Shown piece after piece: positions 42,406 through 52,239 of a DNA stretch of 64,000 nt. Made by a program: the position numbers and the translations under genes. The notes beneath the pieces are model-generated. The model saw only the letters and a program-made list of their open reading frames with translations, did no database searches and was not told the DNA's origin. The first letter of the stretch is position 1. Each line of letters opens with the position of its first letter. Source of the DNA: Murimonas intestini (GTDB taxonomy: Bacteria > Bacillota > Clostridia > Lachnospirales > Lachnospiraceae); assembly GCA_003148945.1 (NCBI GenBank), contig QGGY01000006.1, positions 62,001 to 126,000 on the forward strand. Direction: 5' to 3'.

Positions 42406-42561
42406 CATCTTTTGCCATAATCCGGCATTTTAATTGTCACAGTTAGTTAATATAATGCTGGACCTCTGCTTTTTTATCTTCATGATTTTATTATAGCCTA
42501 AATTGTTTCCTCCGTATAGATTTGAGTACAAAATTCCGGGGCCAGCAGCATATATAGCGGT

Positions 42562-42590
42562 AAAAAGCCATAATCACTTAGAATTATGAC
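42562..42590 (-). terminator. Weak terminator of the BceAB-like operon
   Basis: Stem 42567-42574 with 42583-42590 (8 bp including one G-T pair), followed on the minus strand by TTTTT; flanked by outer AGCGGT/ACCGCT pairing that gives a longer structure. Confidence 0.5.
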
Positions 42591-42678
42591 TCTTCACCGC
42601 TAAATTTACACATTATCTTGCGAAGCACGCCCACCCGCAAAGATCTGAATTTGTGGATGCGCGGAGGTGTATATTTCC

Positions 42679-44676
42679 TTATTTCCCCGCTATGATCCTT
42701 TTGCTTCCAAAATAAGTAGCTATAAAATATCCTCCGTAAATGGCTATGATGAAAATTGCAGTTCCCACAATGGATTCTCCCCTGCTCTCAGCTCCCATTG
42801 ATTCCAGGATCACATTTACAAATTTGATGCCGAAAATAGAATGGACAGCAGCCAAGGCCAGCGGGATCAGGAAGAATATTGCTGTCTGAGTGAACAGCGC
42901 CCTGTTTATCATTTTCTCATCCGTACCAATCTGCCGCAGCACTGCATATCTCTCCCTGTTGTCTGAACTGTCAGAAAGCTCTTTCAGCGCCAGGATCGCT
43001 GCGCTTGAAATAAGGAAGATCACGCCCAGGTAAATGGCTATAAATGTTACAATTGCGCCCAGGCCTACGGATCCCTCATAGAGGCTTATTTTAGTTACCG
43101 CATCTATCTCCGCGGCTGCCGGGGAATCAAGGGCGGCAAGCTCTGCTTCCATGCTTTCCTTTCCCTGCTGGTCATCTGCACTGTAATTGGCAATTAGCAG
43201 GCTCTTTACACTCCATGCTTCATTTACTGCTTCGTCAGGCAGCACAATGATCCCAAAATTAGTGGCATTACCAGACATTTTAATAAATCCATCCTGGCAT
43301 TTATCATAATGGGGGAAATACTCTACTCCCCCAAGGCTTATCTTAGTGCCCTGTTCAAGGCCTTTGTCCCGCCATACCCTCATATTGTCATAATTACATA
43401 TAACAGCATATTCATTCTGCCCGACTTCTATCTTGGGCTGGCCATACATATCTGCGATTTTATTATACTCCGAGACCTTCATGACCGATTCCGCCGTACT
43501 ATCATCCAGCATCGTGTATGCGGCCTCCATTTCTTTTACAGCAGACCCCAAAGTATCTTTGAGGGTCAGTTCATTGGTGGCATATTCTGTCACCAGAGCA
43601 TAATCAGGTTTAAAATGATCCATGGAATACCCGGCTTCTTCTATCATATCTGCTGCCGTCTTTCCATCCTCCCTTACGGGGATCCACAAGTTTACATCAA
43701 CCGGTGCGTTTTCCTTCAGGCCTTCCTTTACAGAAGTATTGAGCGACATACCGGAGGACAGCACACCTATTGTCATAAAAAGCATCAGGCAGATGATCGT
43801 CATAGAGAACACCATGGTATTTATCTTACTGTTTATCTGTCTCATGATAAACATGTTCAGGCCTTTAAAGTAAGTCTTCCTGCTGGTCTGGACCAGCTTC
43901 AGCAAGAAGCCCGCCAGTGACCAGAAGAACAGAAATGTCCCCAAGGAACCTATTGCGATCATGAGCATTATACTGCCGGGACCGATAGACGATGTTTTGT
44001 ATGCTACATTATAGTAGGCATAAACCAGCATTCCTATTGATGCCAGGAAAACGATCACAGACACAGCCGCATTCTTTACCTTTATGCTCTCCGATTTCTT
44101 AACAGCAGTCAGCAGGTCAATGAGATTGAGCTTAGAGATTGAGATCATGTTCATAAGAATGACTGCCAGATACATGATCCCAAAATAAACTATTGTCTTA
44201 ATGCAGGCCGCTTTTGAAAAAACAAATTCATACCGGCTCATATCAGCTTCAAACATCTTTGCCACTACAACTGACATTCCCTGCGAAGCAAATACTCCAA
44301 TCAAAAGCCCCACTGCCAGTGACATGATCCCCACGATTATAGTTTCCAGAAAAAGTATCCTGGATATCTGGCCTTTTCCCATACCAAGGGTCATATAAAT
44401 GCCAAATTCCTTTTTTCTTCTCTTGATCAGGAAGTTATTTGCATATACGATCAGAAATCCCAATATGATGGATACGAAAACCGACACGCCCCCAAGCATC
44501 TGAAGCAGCAGGTCCACTATAGCCTTTGTAGATGCGGAGAGCTGCATCATAGCCTGCTGGGAATCCATGGAGTTAAACACATAGAAGATAGCCACACCCA
44601 GGATCAGGGTCAGGAAATAAATCGTATAATCCCCAAAGCTTTTCTTCATATTTTTAACAGAAAGCTTAAATAACAT
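42679..44676 (-). CDS. ABC exporter permease, BceB/FtsX type
   Basis: A 665-residue membrane protein. The N-terminal FtsX block (helices to about residue 320) begins LFKLSVKNMKKSFGDYTIYF, the usual opening of BceB/SalY-like permeases, followed by a large ~200-residue extracellular domain (~320-535) and three further helices at the end. Such pumps handle peptide antibiotics such as bacitracin or act in envelope stress sensing. Its start lies within the end of the ATPase gene. No BceRS-type two-component genes are adjacent, which is unusual for this class. Confidence 0.9.
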   Translation of the reverse strand: MLFKLSVKNMKKSFGDYTIYFLTLILGVAIFYVFNSMDSQQAMMQLSASTKAIVDLLLQMLGGVSVFVSIILGFLIVYANNFLIKRRKKEFGIYMTLGMGKGQISRILFLETIIVGIMSLAVGLLIGVFASQGMSVVVAKMFEADMSRYEFVFSKAACIKTIVYFGIMYLAVILMNMISISKLNLIDLLTAVKKSESIKVKNAAVSVIVFLASIGMLVYAYYNVAYKTSSIGPGSIMLMIAIGSLGTFLFFWSLAGFLLKLVQTSRKTYFKGLNMFIMRQINSKINTMVFSMTIICLMLFMTIGVLSSGMSLNTSVKEGLKENAPVDVNLWIPVREDGKTAADMIEEAGYSMDHFKPDYALVTEYATNELTLKDTLGSAVKEMEAAYTMLDDSTAESVMKVSEYNKIADMYGQPKIEVGQNEYAVICNYDNMRVWRDKGLEQGTKISLGGVEYFPHYDKCQDGFIKMSGNATNFGIIVLPDEAVNEAWSVKSLLIANYSADDQQGKESMEAELAALDSPAAAEIDAVTKISLYEGSVGLGAIVTFIAIYLGVIFLISSAAILALKELSDSSDNRERYAVLRQIGTDEKMINRALFTQTAIFFLIPLALAAVHSIFGIKFVNVILESMGAESRGESIVGTAIFIIAIYGGYFIATYFGSKRIIAGK

Positions 44677-45433
44677 CGTTTAACTCACCTCCCAGAAGAC
44701 TTACCACTTCTATGATCTTGTTAAAGAACACTTTCCGGCTGTCCCTGCCTCTTACCAGCTCATTAAATATCTGCCCGTCCTTGATGAAAAGTATCCTACC
44801 TGCATAGCTGGCGGTAAATGCATCGTGTGTCACCATGAGGATTGTCGCACTGTTTTGTTCGTTCAGGGCTTTGAAGCTCTCCAGAAGCATTCTTGCCGAT
44901 TTGGAATCCAGCGCCCCTGTAGGCTCATCCGCCAAAATCAGCTGAGGGTTTGTGATGATCGCCCTGGCGCATGCCACCCTCTGTCTCTGTCCGCCTGACA
45001 TCTGATACGGATATTTCCAGAGTATATCTGTGATGCCCAGTTTTGCTGCCGCATCCTGCACCCTGGGATCGATCTGTCCTGAGGGAACCTTCTGTATGGT
45101 CAGCGCCAGCGCAATATTCTCATAGGCAGTCAGCGTATCCAGCAGATTAAAGTCCTGAAAGATAAATCCTAACTCTTCCCTTCTGAACTTATTTAATTTA
45201 TTTCCTTTGAGCTGGGTAATATTTTTCGAATTTATAAAAATATTTCCGGCTGTCACCCTGTCAATTGTAGAGATGCAGTTTAAAAGTGTAGTCTTCCCGC
45301 TTCCTGAAGCGCCCATGATCCCCACGAACTCTCCCTTTTCAATCTGGAAGCTGATCCCGTCTATGGCCTTTGTGAGGCTTCCTTTATTTCCATAATACTT
45401 ATCAATATTTTCTACTTTTAACACTGTATTCAT
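44666..45433 (-). CDS. ABC exporter ATPase, BceA type
   Basis: A 255-residue ATPase: Walker A GASGSGKTTLL, Q-loop GFIFQDFNLLD, signature MSGGQRQRVA, Walker B LILADEPTGALD, switch His in VTHD. The MacB/BceA-like subgroup is indicated by LKGNKLNKFRREELGFIFQ. Pairs with the BceB-like permease whose gene overlaps by 11 bp. Start follows AAAGGGG. Confidence 0.94.
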   Translation of the reverse strand: MNTVLKVENIDKYYGNKGSLTKAIDGISFQIEKGEFVGIMGASGSGKTTLLNCISTIDRVTAGNIFINSKNITQLKGNKLNKFRREELGFIFQDFNLLDTLTAYENIALALTIQKVPSGQIDPRVQDAAAKLGITDILWKYPYQMSGGQRQRVACARAIITNPQLILADEPTGALDSKSARMLLESFKALNEQNSATILMVTHDAFTASYAGRILFIKDGQIFNELVRGRDSRKVFFNKIIEVVSLLGGELNDVI

Positions 45434-45500
45434 TTTTTCATACCCCTTTCTCTTATAGTATTATCATAAAGGAGCAGAGTAAAAAATGAAATCGCTTTCT

Positions 45501-45532
45501 CTTACATTTTTTATACCTCACCTTACATTTTT
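45501..45532. repeat. Two direct repeats upstream of the BceAB-like operon
   Basis: CTTACATTTTT at 45501-45511 and again at 45522-45532, starts 21 bp apart (two helical turns). They flank the probable -10 TATAAA on the minus strand; a possible OmpR-family binding site. Confidence 0.45.
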
Positions 45533-45549
45533 GTCACAATCCCTCTCTT

Positions 45550-46422
45550 TCATACCCCGTTCCACTCCTTCCTGTATTTCAGCGGAGTCATCCCCTCACG
45601 CTCTCTGAACAGGTTGATAAAGTGGCTGACATGGTTCATCCCGCAGGCATACGCGATCTCCCCCACTGATTCTTTGGAATAGCGCAGAAGCTCCTTGGCA
45701 TAGTTAAGGCGCATGGTAATGACGTATTCATTCATGGTAGTCCCCACATATTTCCGGAATTCCCTTGACAGGTGGTATTTGCTCAGTCCGATCCTGCCTG
45801 CATATTCTTCCAGTGAAAATGGCTCCAGAAAGCGGTTTTCCAGATCCTTCAGAAGATGCTTCAGATAATCAGGCATGGCCGACAGAGAAAGGCTTTCACT
45901 GCTGCTGCGTATCAGAAGTTCTGTCAGAAGGTTGACGATCAGATTAGAAGATATCAGCTCTGAATGGATATCTTTCTTCTGGGTCAGTGAAAGTATCCTG
46001 CGCATGGTGCTCTCTATAAAAAAAGTATCTTGTAACCGCACAGGCGCAAACCTGTTTTTGACGAATTCCTCATAGTATCCCCTCGCCGTTCCCCCATTAA
46101 AGTGCAGCCACAGTATTTCCCAGTGTTCTCCTCCCATACATGCATAGTATTGATGGGGAATACAATTGATATAAAATGCCTGACCCGGATAGATCGGATA
46201 TTTCTGGCCTCCATATTCCAGAACGCCTCTCCCTGAGATCGTATAAACGATCAGATAGCTGTTCAGATTTTCTCTTTCTGTAAAATATGGAGGTTCAGTC
46301 TTAAAATACCCCACCTCCTGAACATAAAAAAACTTGCTTCGGGCCGTCTGTGTCGGAGTATTGATCAGACGCACAGAGTCTGAACTCCATGTGTAGGAAG
46401 CCCTTTCCAGATATTCTTTCAT
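45550..46422 (-). CDS. AraC-family regulator with cupin sensor domain
   Basis: A 290-residue regulator: cupin-like N-terminal domain (~35-150; YPIYPGQAFYINCIPHQYYACMGGEHWEILWLHF) and AraC helix-turn-helix pair (~185-288; RIGLSKYHLSREFRKYVG, CGMNHVSHFINLFREREGMTPLKYR). Start at ATG 46422 after AAAGGAGG; the frame continues upstream without a site. It is divergent from the isomerase-family gene and is the likely regulator of it. Confidence 0.92.
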   Translation of the reverse strand: MKEYLERASYTWSSDSVRLINTPTQTARSKFFYVQEVGYFKTEPPYFTERENLNSYLIVYTISGRGVLEYGGQKYPIYPGQAFYINCIPHQYYACMGGEHWEILWLHFNGGTARGYYEEFVKNRFAPVRLQDTFFIESTMRRILSLTQKKDIHSELISSNLIVNLLTELLIRSSSESLSLSAMPDYLKHLLKDLENRFLEPFSLEEYAGRIGLSKYHLSREFRKYVGTTMNEYVITMRLNYAKELLRYSKESVGEIAYACGMNHVSHFINLFREREGMTPLKYRKEWNGV

Positions 46423-46504
46423 ACATTTCCTCCTTTGTTTTTTCAACAGCAATATACTGTTACTTTTAAACAAAATTCTGGGATGCTTTCTCTGCTGTAT
46501 CATT

Positions 46505-46519
46505 TATAATGATATTATA
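46505..46519. promoter_or_regulatory. Symmetric -10 region between AraC and isomerase genes
   Basis: TATAAT-GAT-ATTATA gives a TATAAT on both strands within 15 bp, between divergent genes. -35 elements at 17 nt are poor on both sides, so regulator-assisted, mutually exclusive transcription is possible. Confidence 0.35.
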
Positions 46520-46566
46520 GTTACTTCATAAATCAGATTACACAATAAAGAAAAGGAGCTATTTCT

Positions 46567-48066
46567 ATGAGTGAACTTCAAAAGTTGAAAGAAACTAAAA
46601 AAGCGCGTATTGGGTTTTACAGCGCCGGGCTGCATGCCTACTGGGATCAGTTTGAGGGGCTCTATGACTGTCTGATGGGGTACAACAGATTTATCTGCAG
46701 CCGGCTTCAGGCCTGGGGCGAAGTATACAATTTCGGAATGGCAGACACAGAGGAGAAAGGCCGGGAAGCCGGAGAATACTTTAACCGGAACAACGTTGAT
46801 ATCATCTTCTCTCATTCCGCCACCTACTGCACAAGCGCATGTCTGCTTCCCATCCACCAGATCTGCAGGGCTCCTGTGATCATACTAAACCTCCAGCCTG
46901 CTGCTGAAATGTCTTACGAGACCACCGGGACCGACCGCTGGCTGGCCCAGTGTGTAGGCTGTCCTGTCCCTGAGATATCAAATGCCTTTAACAGGGCAGG
47001 CATCACTTACAGGGCTGTAAACGGTCTGCTTGGCCTTCCTGAGACACCTGATTTTGCAAAAGCAGATGAAGTGACTTGTGACAGGCCGGAAGCTGTCCAC
47101 GCATGGACGCAGATCCGGGAATGGTGCCAGGCCGCCCAGGTCAGGCATACTCTCCAGAATTCCCGTTTTGGTTTCCTTGGTGGCTACTACAGCGGAATGC
47201 TGGACATGTACAGTGATCTCACCATGCTGCAGGCTCAGACAGGCATACATGTGGAAATCCTTGAGATGAGCGATCTGGATGCCTTCCTGGGTTCTGTGAC
47301 AGATGAGGATATTGACCTTAAGCTGAAACAGATAGAAGATTTCTTCCAGATATCAGGTGACTCTCCCTCTGACCCTATCGCCAAAAAGCCCACTCAGGAC
47401 CAGCTCCTCTGGTCAGCCCGGGTTGCCGCTGCACAGGAAAAGATGGTCCTGGACCGTGACCTGGACAGTGTATCCTATTATTACCACGGACATGACGACC
47501 ACTTTGAGGAGGTCCAGAGCGGTTTTATTGTAGGCTTCTCTCTTCTGAACGCCCAGGGTATAGCCTGCTCCGGGGAGGGTGATATCAAAACCGCCCTGGC
47601 TATGAAGATCTGTGACATCCTGGGAAGGGGCGGCAGCTTCTGTGAGATCGTGGCAGCTGATTTTAACCGTGACACAATGATACTGGGCCATGACGGTCCC
47701 TTCCACTTTGCCATCTCCAAAGGAAAGCCCATCCTAAGAGGTATGGGCGTTTACCATGGCAAACGGGGCAGCGGGGTATCTGTGGAGGCAAAGGTTCGCC
47801 CGGGTGCAGTCACCACGCTGGGTGTCACCCAGACTGGGGACGGACGGCTGAAATTCAATATCAGTGAGGGTGAGGCTATTGACGCACCCATACTTTTAAA
47901 CGGCAATACCTCCACACATATCCGATTCAGCGAAAAACCTGTACAGTATATGGACCGCTGGTTTGCTGAGGCTCCTACCCATCATTTTGCCCTGTCCACA
48001 GGCCATAATGCAGGCCTGTTTTCAAAAGTGGCAGAGCTGATGGACATTCCATATTCTGTCTTTTAA
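46567..48066 (+). CDS. L-fucose/L-arabinose isomerase-family protein
   Basis: A 499-residue cytosolic protein of the ketol isomerase family that interconverts aldoses and ketoses such as L-arabinose/L-ribulose or L-fucose/L-fuculose. N-terminal Rossmann-like domain (RIGFYSAGLHAYWDQFEGL; IIFSHSATYCTSACLLPI), catalytic region after residue 280, and a C-terminal beta domain with HFALSTGHN near the end, which places the metal His. Start follows AAAAGGAG. The only plus-strand gene in this sugar region. Substrate cannot be told; neighbouring GH127 and GH43 genes favour L-arabinose. Confidence 0.87.
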   Translation: MSELQKLKETKKARIGFYSAGLHAYWDQFEGLYDCLMGYNRFICSRLQAWGEVYNFGMADTEEKGREAGEYFNRNNVDIIFSHSATYCTSACLLPIHQICRAPVIILNLQPAAEMSYETTGTDRWLAQCVGCPVPEISNAFNRAGITYRAVNGLLGLPETPDFAKADEVTCDRPEAVHAWTQIREWCQAAQVRHTLQNSRFGFLGGYYSGMLDMYSDLTMLQAQTGIHVEILEMSDLDAFLGSVTDEDIDLKLKQIEDFFQISGDSPSDPIAKKPTQDQLLWSARVAAAQEKMVLDRDLDSVSYYYHGHDDHFEEVQSGFIVGFSLLNAQGIACSGEGDIKTALAMKICDILGRGGSFCEIVAADFNRDTMILGHDGPFHFAISKGKPILRGMGVYHGKRGSGVSVEAKVRPGAVTTLGVTQTGDGRLKFNISEGEAIDAPILLNGNTSTHIRFSEKPVQYMDRWFAEAPTHHFALSTGHNAGLFSKVAELMDIPYSVF

Positions 48067-48131
48067 TCTCATCGAAAATACTCTGTTGCTGTCCGCCGTG
48101 TGACAAGCAACAATGCTCCTTTTCCATATTC

Positions 48132-48166
48132 AAAAGGTCTGCTGCGAATCTGGCAGCAGACCTTTT
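48132..48166. terminator. Bidirectional terminator
   Basis: Perfect 14-bp stem (48132-48145 with 48153-48166, 7-nt loop) followed by TT then AAAT on the plus strand and TTTTGAAT on the minus; between the convergent isomerase and glycosidase genes. Confidence 0.85.
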
Positions 48167-48182
48167 TTAAATGCCTGTTTAA

Positions 48183-51100
48183 TTATGCTCTTTCTATTAT
48201 CATCGGCTTTGTCATCCCATAATCGATCAGATCATATTCCTCCGGGCGGGGGCTGCCCTGCTTAAGCGCCCTTCTCCACATATCCGGCCAGGCTGTCCTG
48301 CGTGGGCGTGAAGGGTCAAAATGGGGACCCAGGCAGTTTTTCATGCTGCCGCAGACTCTGACAGACAGCTTGTTTTCTCCTGTCTTTAGTAAGGAGGTGA
48401 TAAGTTTTCCCTGTTCCCCGTTTAGGTTGAGCGCCCCTGCATACTCACCGTTTATACGAAGTGAGACAGCAGTCGCCTCTTCCTTAGCCACATGTACCTT
48501 TACCTCACCCTTGCCGTCATAGTCATATTTTCCTTTATATAAGACTGCGCCATAGTAGAATGGATATCCCTGCCCTTTCCAGCTTCCCATCTCCAGAGGA
48601 CGCAGTGTATCCATCACCCAGCAGTCATCCCGCGCATATACCCCGAAATCACCTCTGAGGGTCACCGGCTCTACTTCTAATTCCACATCAAATTTAGCTG
48701 CTTCTATCCTGATCTCGTTTCTGCCCTCCTGTATAAGACAGCCAATATCATACGACTTAATAAGCTCATCCAGAAAGTATTCTCCCTCTGCAGGCTGAGG
48801 CTTCTTTCCATTCACTGTAATATCATAACGGCTCCCATACTCTACCGCCAGGCTTACCTTCCCGGGCCTGAACCCCGGAGCGGCCTCAAAATGGTACACA
48901 GCGGCAAATCCGCTGTTCTCAGTATAGAATTGATTCCTTTCATATGTCCTCGTCTTAAACTGTACCTCATTATCCCAGGGATTTGCAAGGAATCCCCTTT
49001 TCTTAAATACTTTATTTCCTGCCGCTATGGCAGAGCAGTCCTGATAGATCTCACCATCAATATACAGGTCACAATATTCAAGAGGCCACACGTTGCACTC
49101 CTCTGCCCTGATGCTTCCTATCTGCAGTTCTTCTGCAGAACTACCGCAGTTTTCACATACTTTATTTTCTTCTTCTGACCCGGCAGCTCCGGCCTCCTTA
49201 CCCGTTTCAGATGCCCCATCCGTGCAGCATGCCTGACTCTCATCCTGACAGATACAGAGCAGTACAGAGCCTCCGTCCTTCAATTCCAGCAAAAGACTGA
49301 TCTGTCCATTGCAGTCTTCCTGCGGCAGCCTGCTTATCCTGCCTGTCCACGGGTCCCAGTTCTCTGCCATTCTTCCGTTAAAGAATGCTCTTACCGATAT
49401 ATCTTTTGTACTGTGATTTACTATGAAATACAGCTCTCTTCCTCCCGGCAGCATCCGTCTTATACTTTCTACTCCCTCAGGCAGCTCTCTGTCTGTAGTA
49501 AAGTATGGTTTCCTTACATGTTTCAGATAACTGAGCATTTCCTGCTCATCCTTAAATTCCATAAATCCAGGGGACAGAGTGAGCTTTTCGTACTCCTCCT
49601 TTTTCCTCACTCCGGCCACGCAGGGACCAGGCTTTCCTACACTCAAAACGAGACCTCCCTGCTCCATATAGTCTGAGAGCAGCTGCAGCGTAGAGGGAAG
49701 CATGTTGCCCATACATTTATGGAGGATGACCGTGTCATATTCCTGTCTTACAATCCTCAACTTTCCTTTCTCTGCCTTCCCGTGACGTTTCATAATAACC
49801 TCATCACCCAGGCTGATATCCCACTGCAGACGGCGGAAATCCTGTATCATCTGCAGGTAGCCTGTTGTGTCCGGCTCCTGTGCTATCTTATTGTGGACCA
49901 GCTGAGAAGTATCCTTGTTCCTTGGATAGAGATAGCCTGTCATCGTGGGATTTAACACAAGTATCCTCTCTCTTGTCTCTCCCTGGCTTAAGACTGCTGA
50001 CAGACGTCCCAGATAATCATTCAGCTCTGTATATTCATCCCACCATGGCTGCCTCCAGTCAAAGGATTGGGGATGGTCACGCTTCCTGGCGCCGATATAT
50101 GAGGTGTAACTCAGATGTTCGTTAATAAAGTTCACTCCGTTGACCAGCAGATAATCCCCTATTCTTTTATAATCCTCCAGACCTGAATCGTATCCTCCCG
50201 CTCCATATGCCTCACAGAATACCCTCTCCTTGCCAAACTGGTGGGCTGCGCTCATGACCTCCAGCATACTGATCTGCTGCACTTCGCTGGCCTGGCCTTT
50301 AAGCCTGCCTGACTGGAGCAGGTCAATTCCCGGCCAGTCCTGATATTCATAGCTGGACATCACACTCGGCGATACCACATCATAGAAAGGCTTAGGCCAG
50401 CCATCCTCCATAAAATGACCCGTGAACGGCAGATGATGTCTGCGGCACCATTCCTGCACGGGTGTCAGATAATTTTCAGCCCATAACTCCTGGGCTACCT
50501 CATAATAATCATGCCTGATCTTTTCATTGTCCAGGTTATCCCAGTCTTCAAACAGAGCAGGAAGGCATCCCATCAGGTCATACCCCTTCCTCTTTTGGAA
50601 CTCATATCCAAACCAGTGATTCACTGGGATATTGACTGCACCGTCACGCCCGTAAACTGAGCTGCCCGGAAGGGACGGTTCATCCGTGAAAATGGCCTGG
50701 ATGGTATCTCCAAAATCCTCCTGAAAATGGCTGGCATACCCATCGTATACTATCTCCAGAAATTTCTTTGTCACCTCCGGTCTCAGCAGATCCACATTTG
50801 CAAAGCCCGCCAGCCACCCCTCTGTCTGGGAGGGCTGATGCTCCAGAATGGCAAAGTAACTGCCAGTCCCCCTCCATCTGCTCCTCGGCAGATCCGTCAC
50901 CTCCCGGGTAAGACTCATCCTGCCGTCTTTCCTGTCGCAGGCATATACAGCAATTGTTTTCTTATTTCCCATCCAGGACTCTTCTTCATCTGTATAATCC
51001 ATCTCATCTGCAGAAACCACCCTGTATCCCACAGATTCTGCCAGGCAGTCAGGAAGCTGGGCAGACACATGACCTCCTCCAAAGCCTGATGGATAAGAGT

Positions 51101-51389
51101 TCTCATCATATATATTCAGCTTGAGTCCCAGTTCTTTTGCCTTCTTTAATGCTTTTCCCCAGACCCGGAACCAGTTCTCATCCATATAAGATACGCGCAT
51201 GCCCGGCCTTGGATGGACAAAGGCGCCCCCGAAACCGTGTGTCTTCAGTTCCGTTAAGGACTTTTCTATCTCTGAATCTGTCATATCAGAATTCCATACC
51301 CACAGAGGGGCCGTCCTGTATCTGGACGTGGGTTCTGCAAATAATTCTTTGATTTTTTGGAAATTTTCCATATTTTCTGTATTCTCCAT
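48183..51389 (-). CDS. Large GH106-like glycoside hydrolase (operon 2)
   Basis: A 1068-residue cytosolic enzyme (no signal peptide). The N-terminus (APLWVWNSDMTDSEIEKSL, GFGGAFVHPRPGM, YDENSYPSGFGGG) and FTDEPSLPG with Glu237 match the TIM-barrel of GH106-like alpha-L-rhamnosidase-type proteins; beta-sandwich domains follow from about 600. Residues ~709-765 form a Cys/Glu/Ser-rich insert that looks unlike the rest. True specificity is uncertain. It starts 1 bp after the permease stop, with its site AAAGGAT inside that gene's end. Last gene of sugar operon 2. Confidence 0.82.
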   Translation of the reverse strand: MENTENMENFQKIKELFAEPTSRYRTAPLWVWNSDMTDSEIEKSLTELKTHGFGGAFVHPRPGMRVSYMDENWFRVWGKALKKAKELGLKLNIYDENSYPSGFGGGHVSAQLPDCLAESVGYRVVSADEMDYTDEEESWMGNKKTIAVYACDRKDGRMSLTREVTDLPRSRWRGTGSYFAILEHQPSQTEGWLAGFANVDLLRPEVTKKFLEIVYDGYASHFQEDFGDTIQAIFTDEPSLPGSSVYGRDGAVNIPVNHWFGYEFQKRKGYDLMGCLPALFEDWDNLDNEKIRHDYYEVAQELWAENYLTPVQEWCRRHHLPFTGHFMEDGWPKPFYDVVSPSVMSSYEYQDWPGIDLLQSGRLKGQASEVQQISMLEVMSAAHQFGKERVFCEAYGAGGYDSGLEDYKRIGDYLLVNGVNFINEHLSYTSYIGARKRDHPQSFDWRQPWWDEYTELNDYLGRLSAVLSQGETRERILVLNPTMTGYLYPRNKDTSQLVHNKIAQEPDTTGYLQMIQDFRRLQWDISLGDEVIMKRHGKAEKGKLRIVRQEYDTVILHKCMGNMLPSTLQLLSDYMEQGGLVLSVGKPGPCVAGVRKKEEYEKLTLSPGFMEFKDEQEMLSYLKHVRKPYFTTDRELPEGVESIRRMLPGGRELYFIVNHSTKDISVRAFFNGRMAENWDPWTGRISRLPQEDCNGQISLLLELKDGGSVLLCICQDESQACCTDGASETGKEAGAAGSEEENKVCENCGSSAEELQIGSIRAEECNVWPLEYCDLYIDGEIYQDCSAIAAGNKVFKKRGFLANPWDNEVQFKTRTYERNQFYTENSGFAAVYHFEAAPGFRPGKVSLAVEYGSRYDITVNGKKPQPAEGEYFLDELIKSYDIGCLIQEGRNEIRIEAAKFDVELEVEPVTLRGDFGVYARDDCWVMDTLRPLEMGSWKGQGYPFYYGAVLYKGKYDYDGKGEVKVHVAKEEATAVSLRINGEYAGALNLNGEQGKLITSLLKTGENKLSVRVCGSMKNCLGPHFDPSRPRRTAWPDMWRRALKQGSPRPEEYDLIDYGMTKPMIIERA

Positions 51390-51390
51390 T

Positions 51391-52239
51391 CTATCCTTTT
51401 ACTCCTCCTGCCGTCAGTCCTGCCACAAAATATTTCTGCAGCACTACAAAGATCACTATCAGCGGCACTAAGATCATTACGATCGCCGCGGTGAGAAGCG
51501 GCCAGTTTGTCCCGTACTGCCCCTGGAAGTTTAGGAGTCCTACCGTGATCGTCACTCCCTTGTCTGTCAACAGCGTAGTTACCTGGGCCCACATCAGTTC
51601 CCCCCATACATATGTAAAATTCATGATCAGGCATGTCACCATAGGCCCTTTCATCAGAGGCAGTATGATCCGTCCCATAGTATTCAGCTCACCGCTCCCG
51701 TCTATCCTGGCAGCCTCCAGCAGATCAGAGGGCACTGTGTCGAAGAAATTCTTCAGTATAATAATAGTACCAGGAAGGGACCATCCTACATATCCCAGTA
51801 TCGTAGAGATGTAAGGAATATTTAAAAGATGCAGCTTTGACACGATTATATACAGCGGGATGATCATGGACTCTGTAGGCAGCACCTGCATCAGCAGGAG
51901 AGCCATAAGAAATATCTCCACATGGGGGATCTTAAGCCTTGACAGCGCATAGGCAGCCAGCAGGGCCAGAACCTGGATGCTCACCAGGGATGCCGCGCTG
52001 ATGATCACGCTGTTCATCATATATGTGCCTATTTTTCCAACACTGAAAGCCTTTGCATAGTTGCTGACGAGAAATTCTTTTGGAAGCGCCCATATGCTGG
52101 CATAGAATTCATCTGTGGATTTCAGCGATGTTATTGCCGCAAATGCTACGGGAAATATGTATACTGCAAGACAGAGGACTACTGCAAGGCACAGCAGGAT
52201 ATACCCGGCGGGAATTTTCTTTTTCGTCTTAATATTCAT
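51391..52239 (-). CDS. Carbohydrate ABC importer permease, MalG type (operon 2)
   Basis: A 282-residue CUT1 permease, six helices, EAA loop DLLEAARIDGSGELNTM, ending GLTAGGVKG. Its start overlaps the end of the MalF-type gene by 11 bp and has GGGGGGAA upstream. Confidence 0.94.
   Translation of the reverse strand: MNIKTKKKIPAGYILLCLAVVLCLAVYIFPVAFAAITSLKSTDEFYASIWALPKEFLVSNYAKAFSVGKIGTYMMNSVIISAASLVSIQVLALLAAYALSRLKIPHVEIFLMALLLMQVLPTESMIIPLYIIVSKLHLLNIPYISTILGYVGWSLPGTIIILKNFFDTVPSDLLEAARIDGSGELNTMGRIILPLMKGPMVTCLIMNFTYVWGELMWAQVTTLLTDKGVTITVGLLNFQGQYGTNWPLLTAAIVMILVPLIVIFVVLQKYFVAGLTAGGVKG

Noticed and set aside
42417-42560. RNA gene or riboswitch between the hydrogenase and exporter genes
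   Set aside because: I found a weak terminator and outer pairing only; no conserved riboswitch core was recognised.
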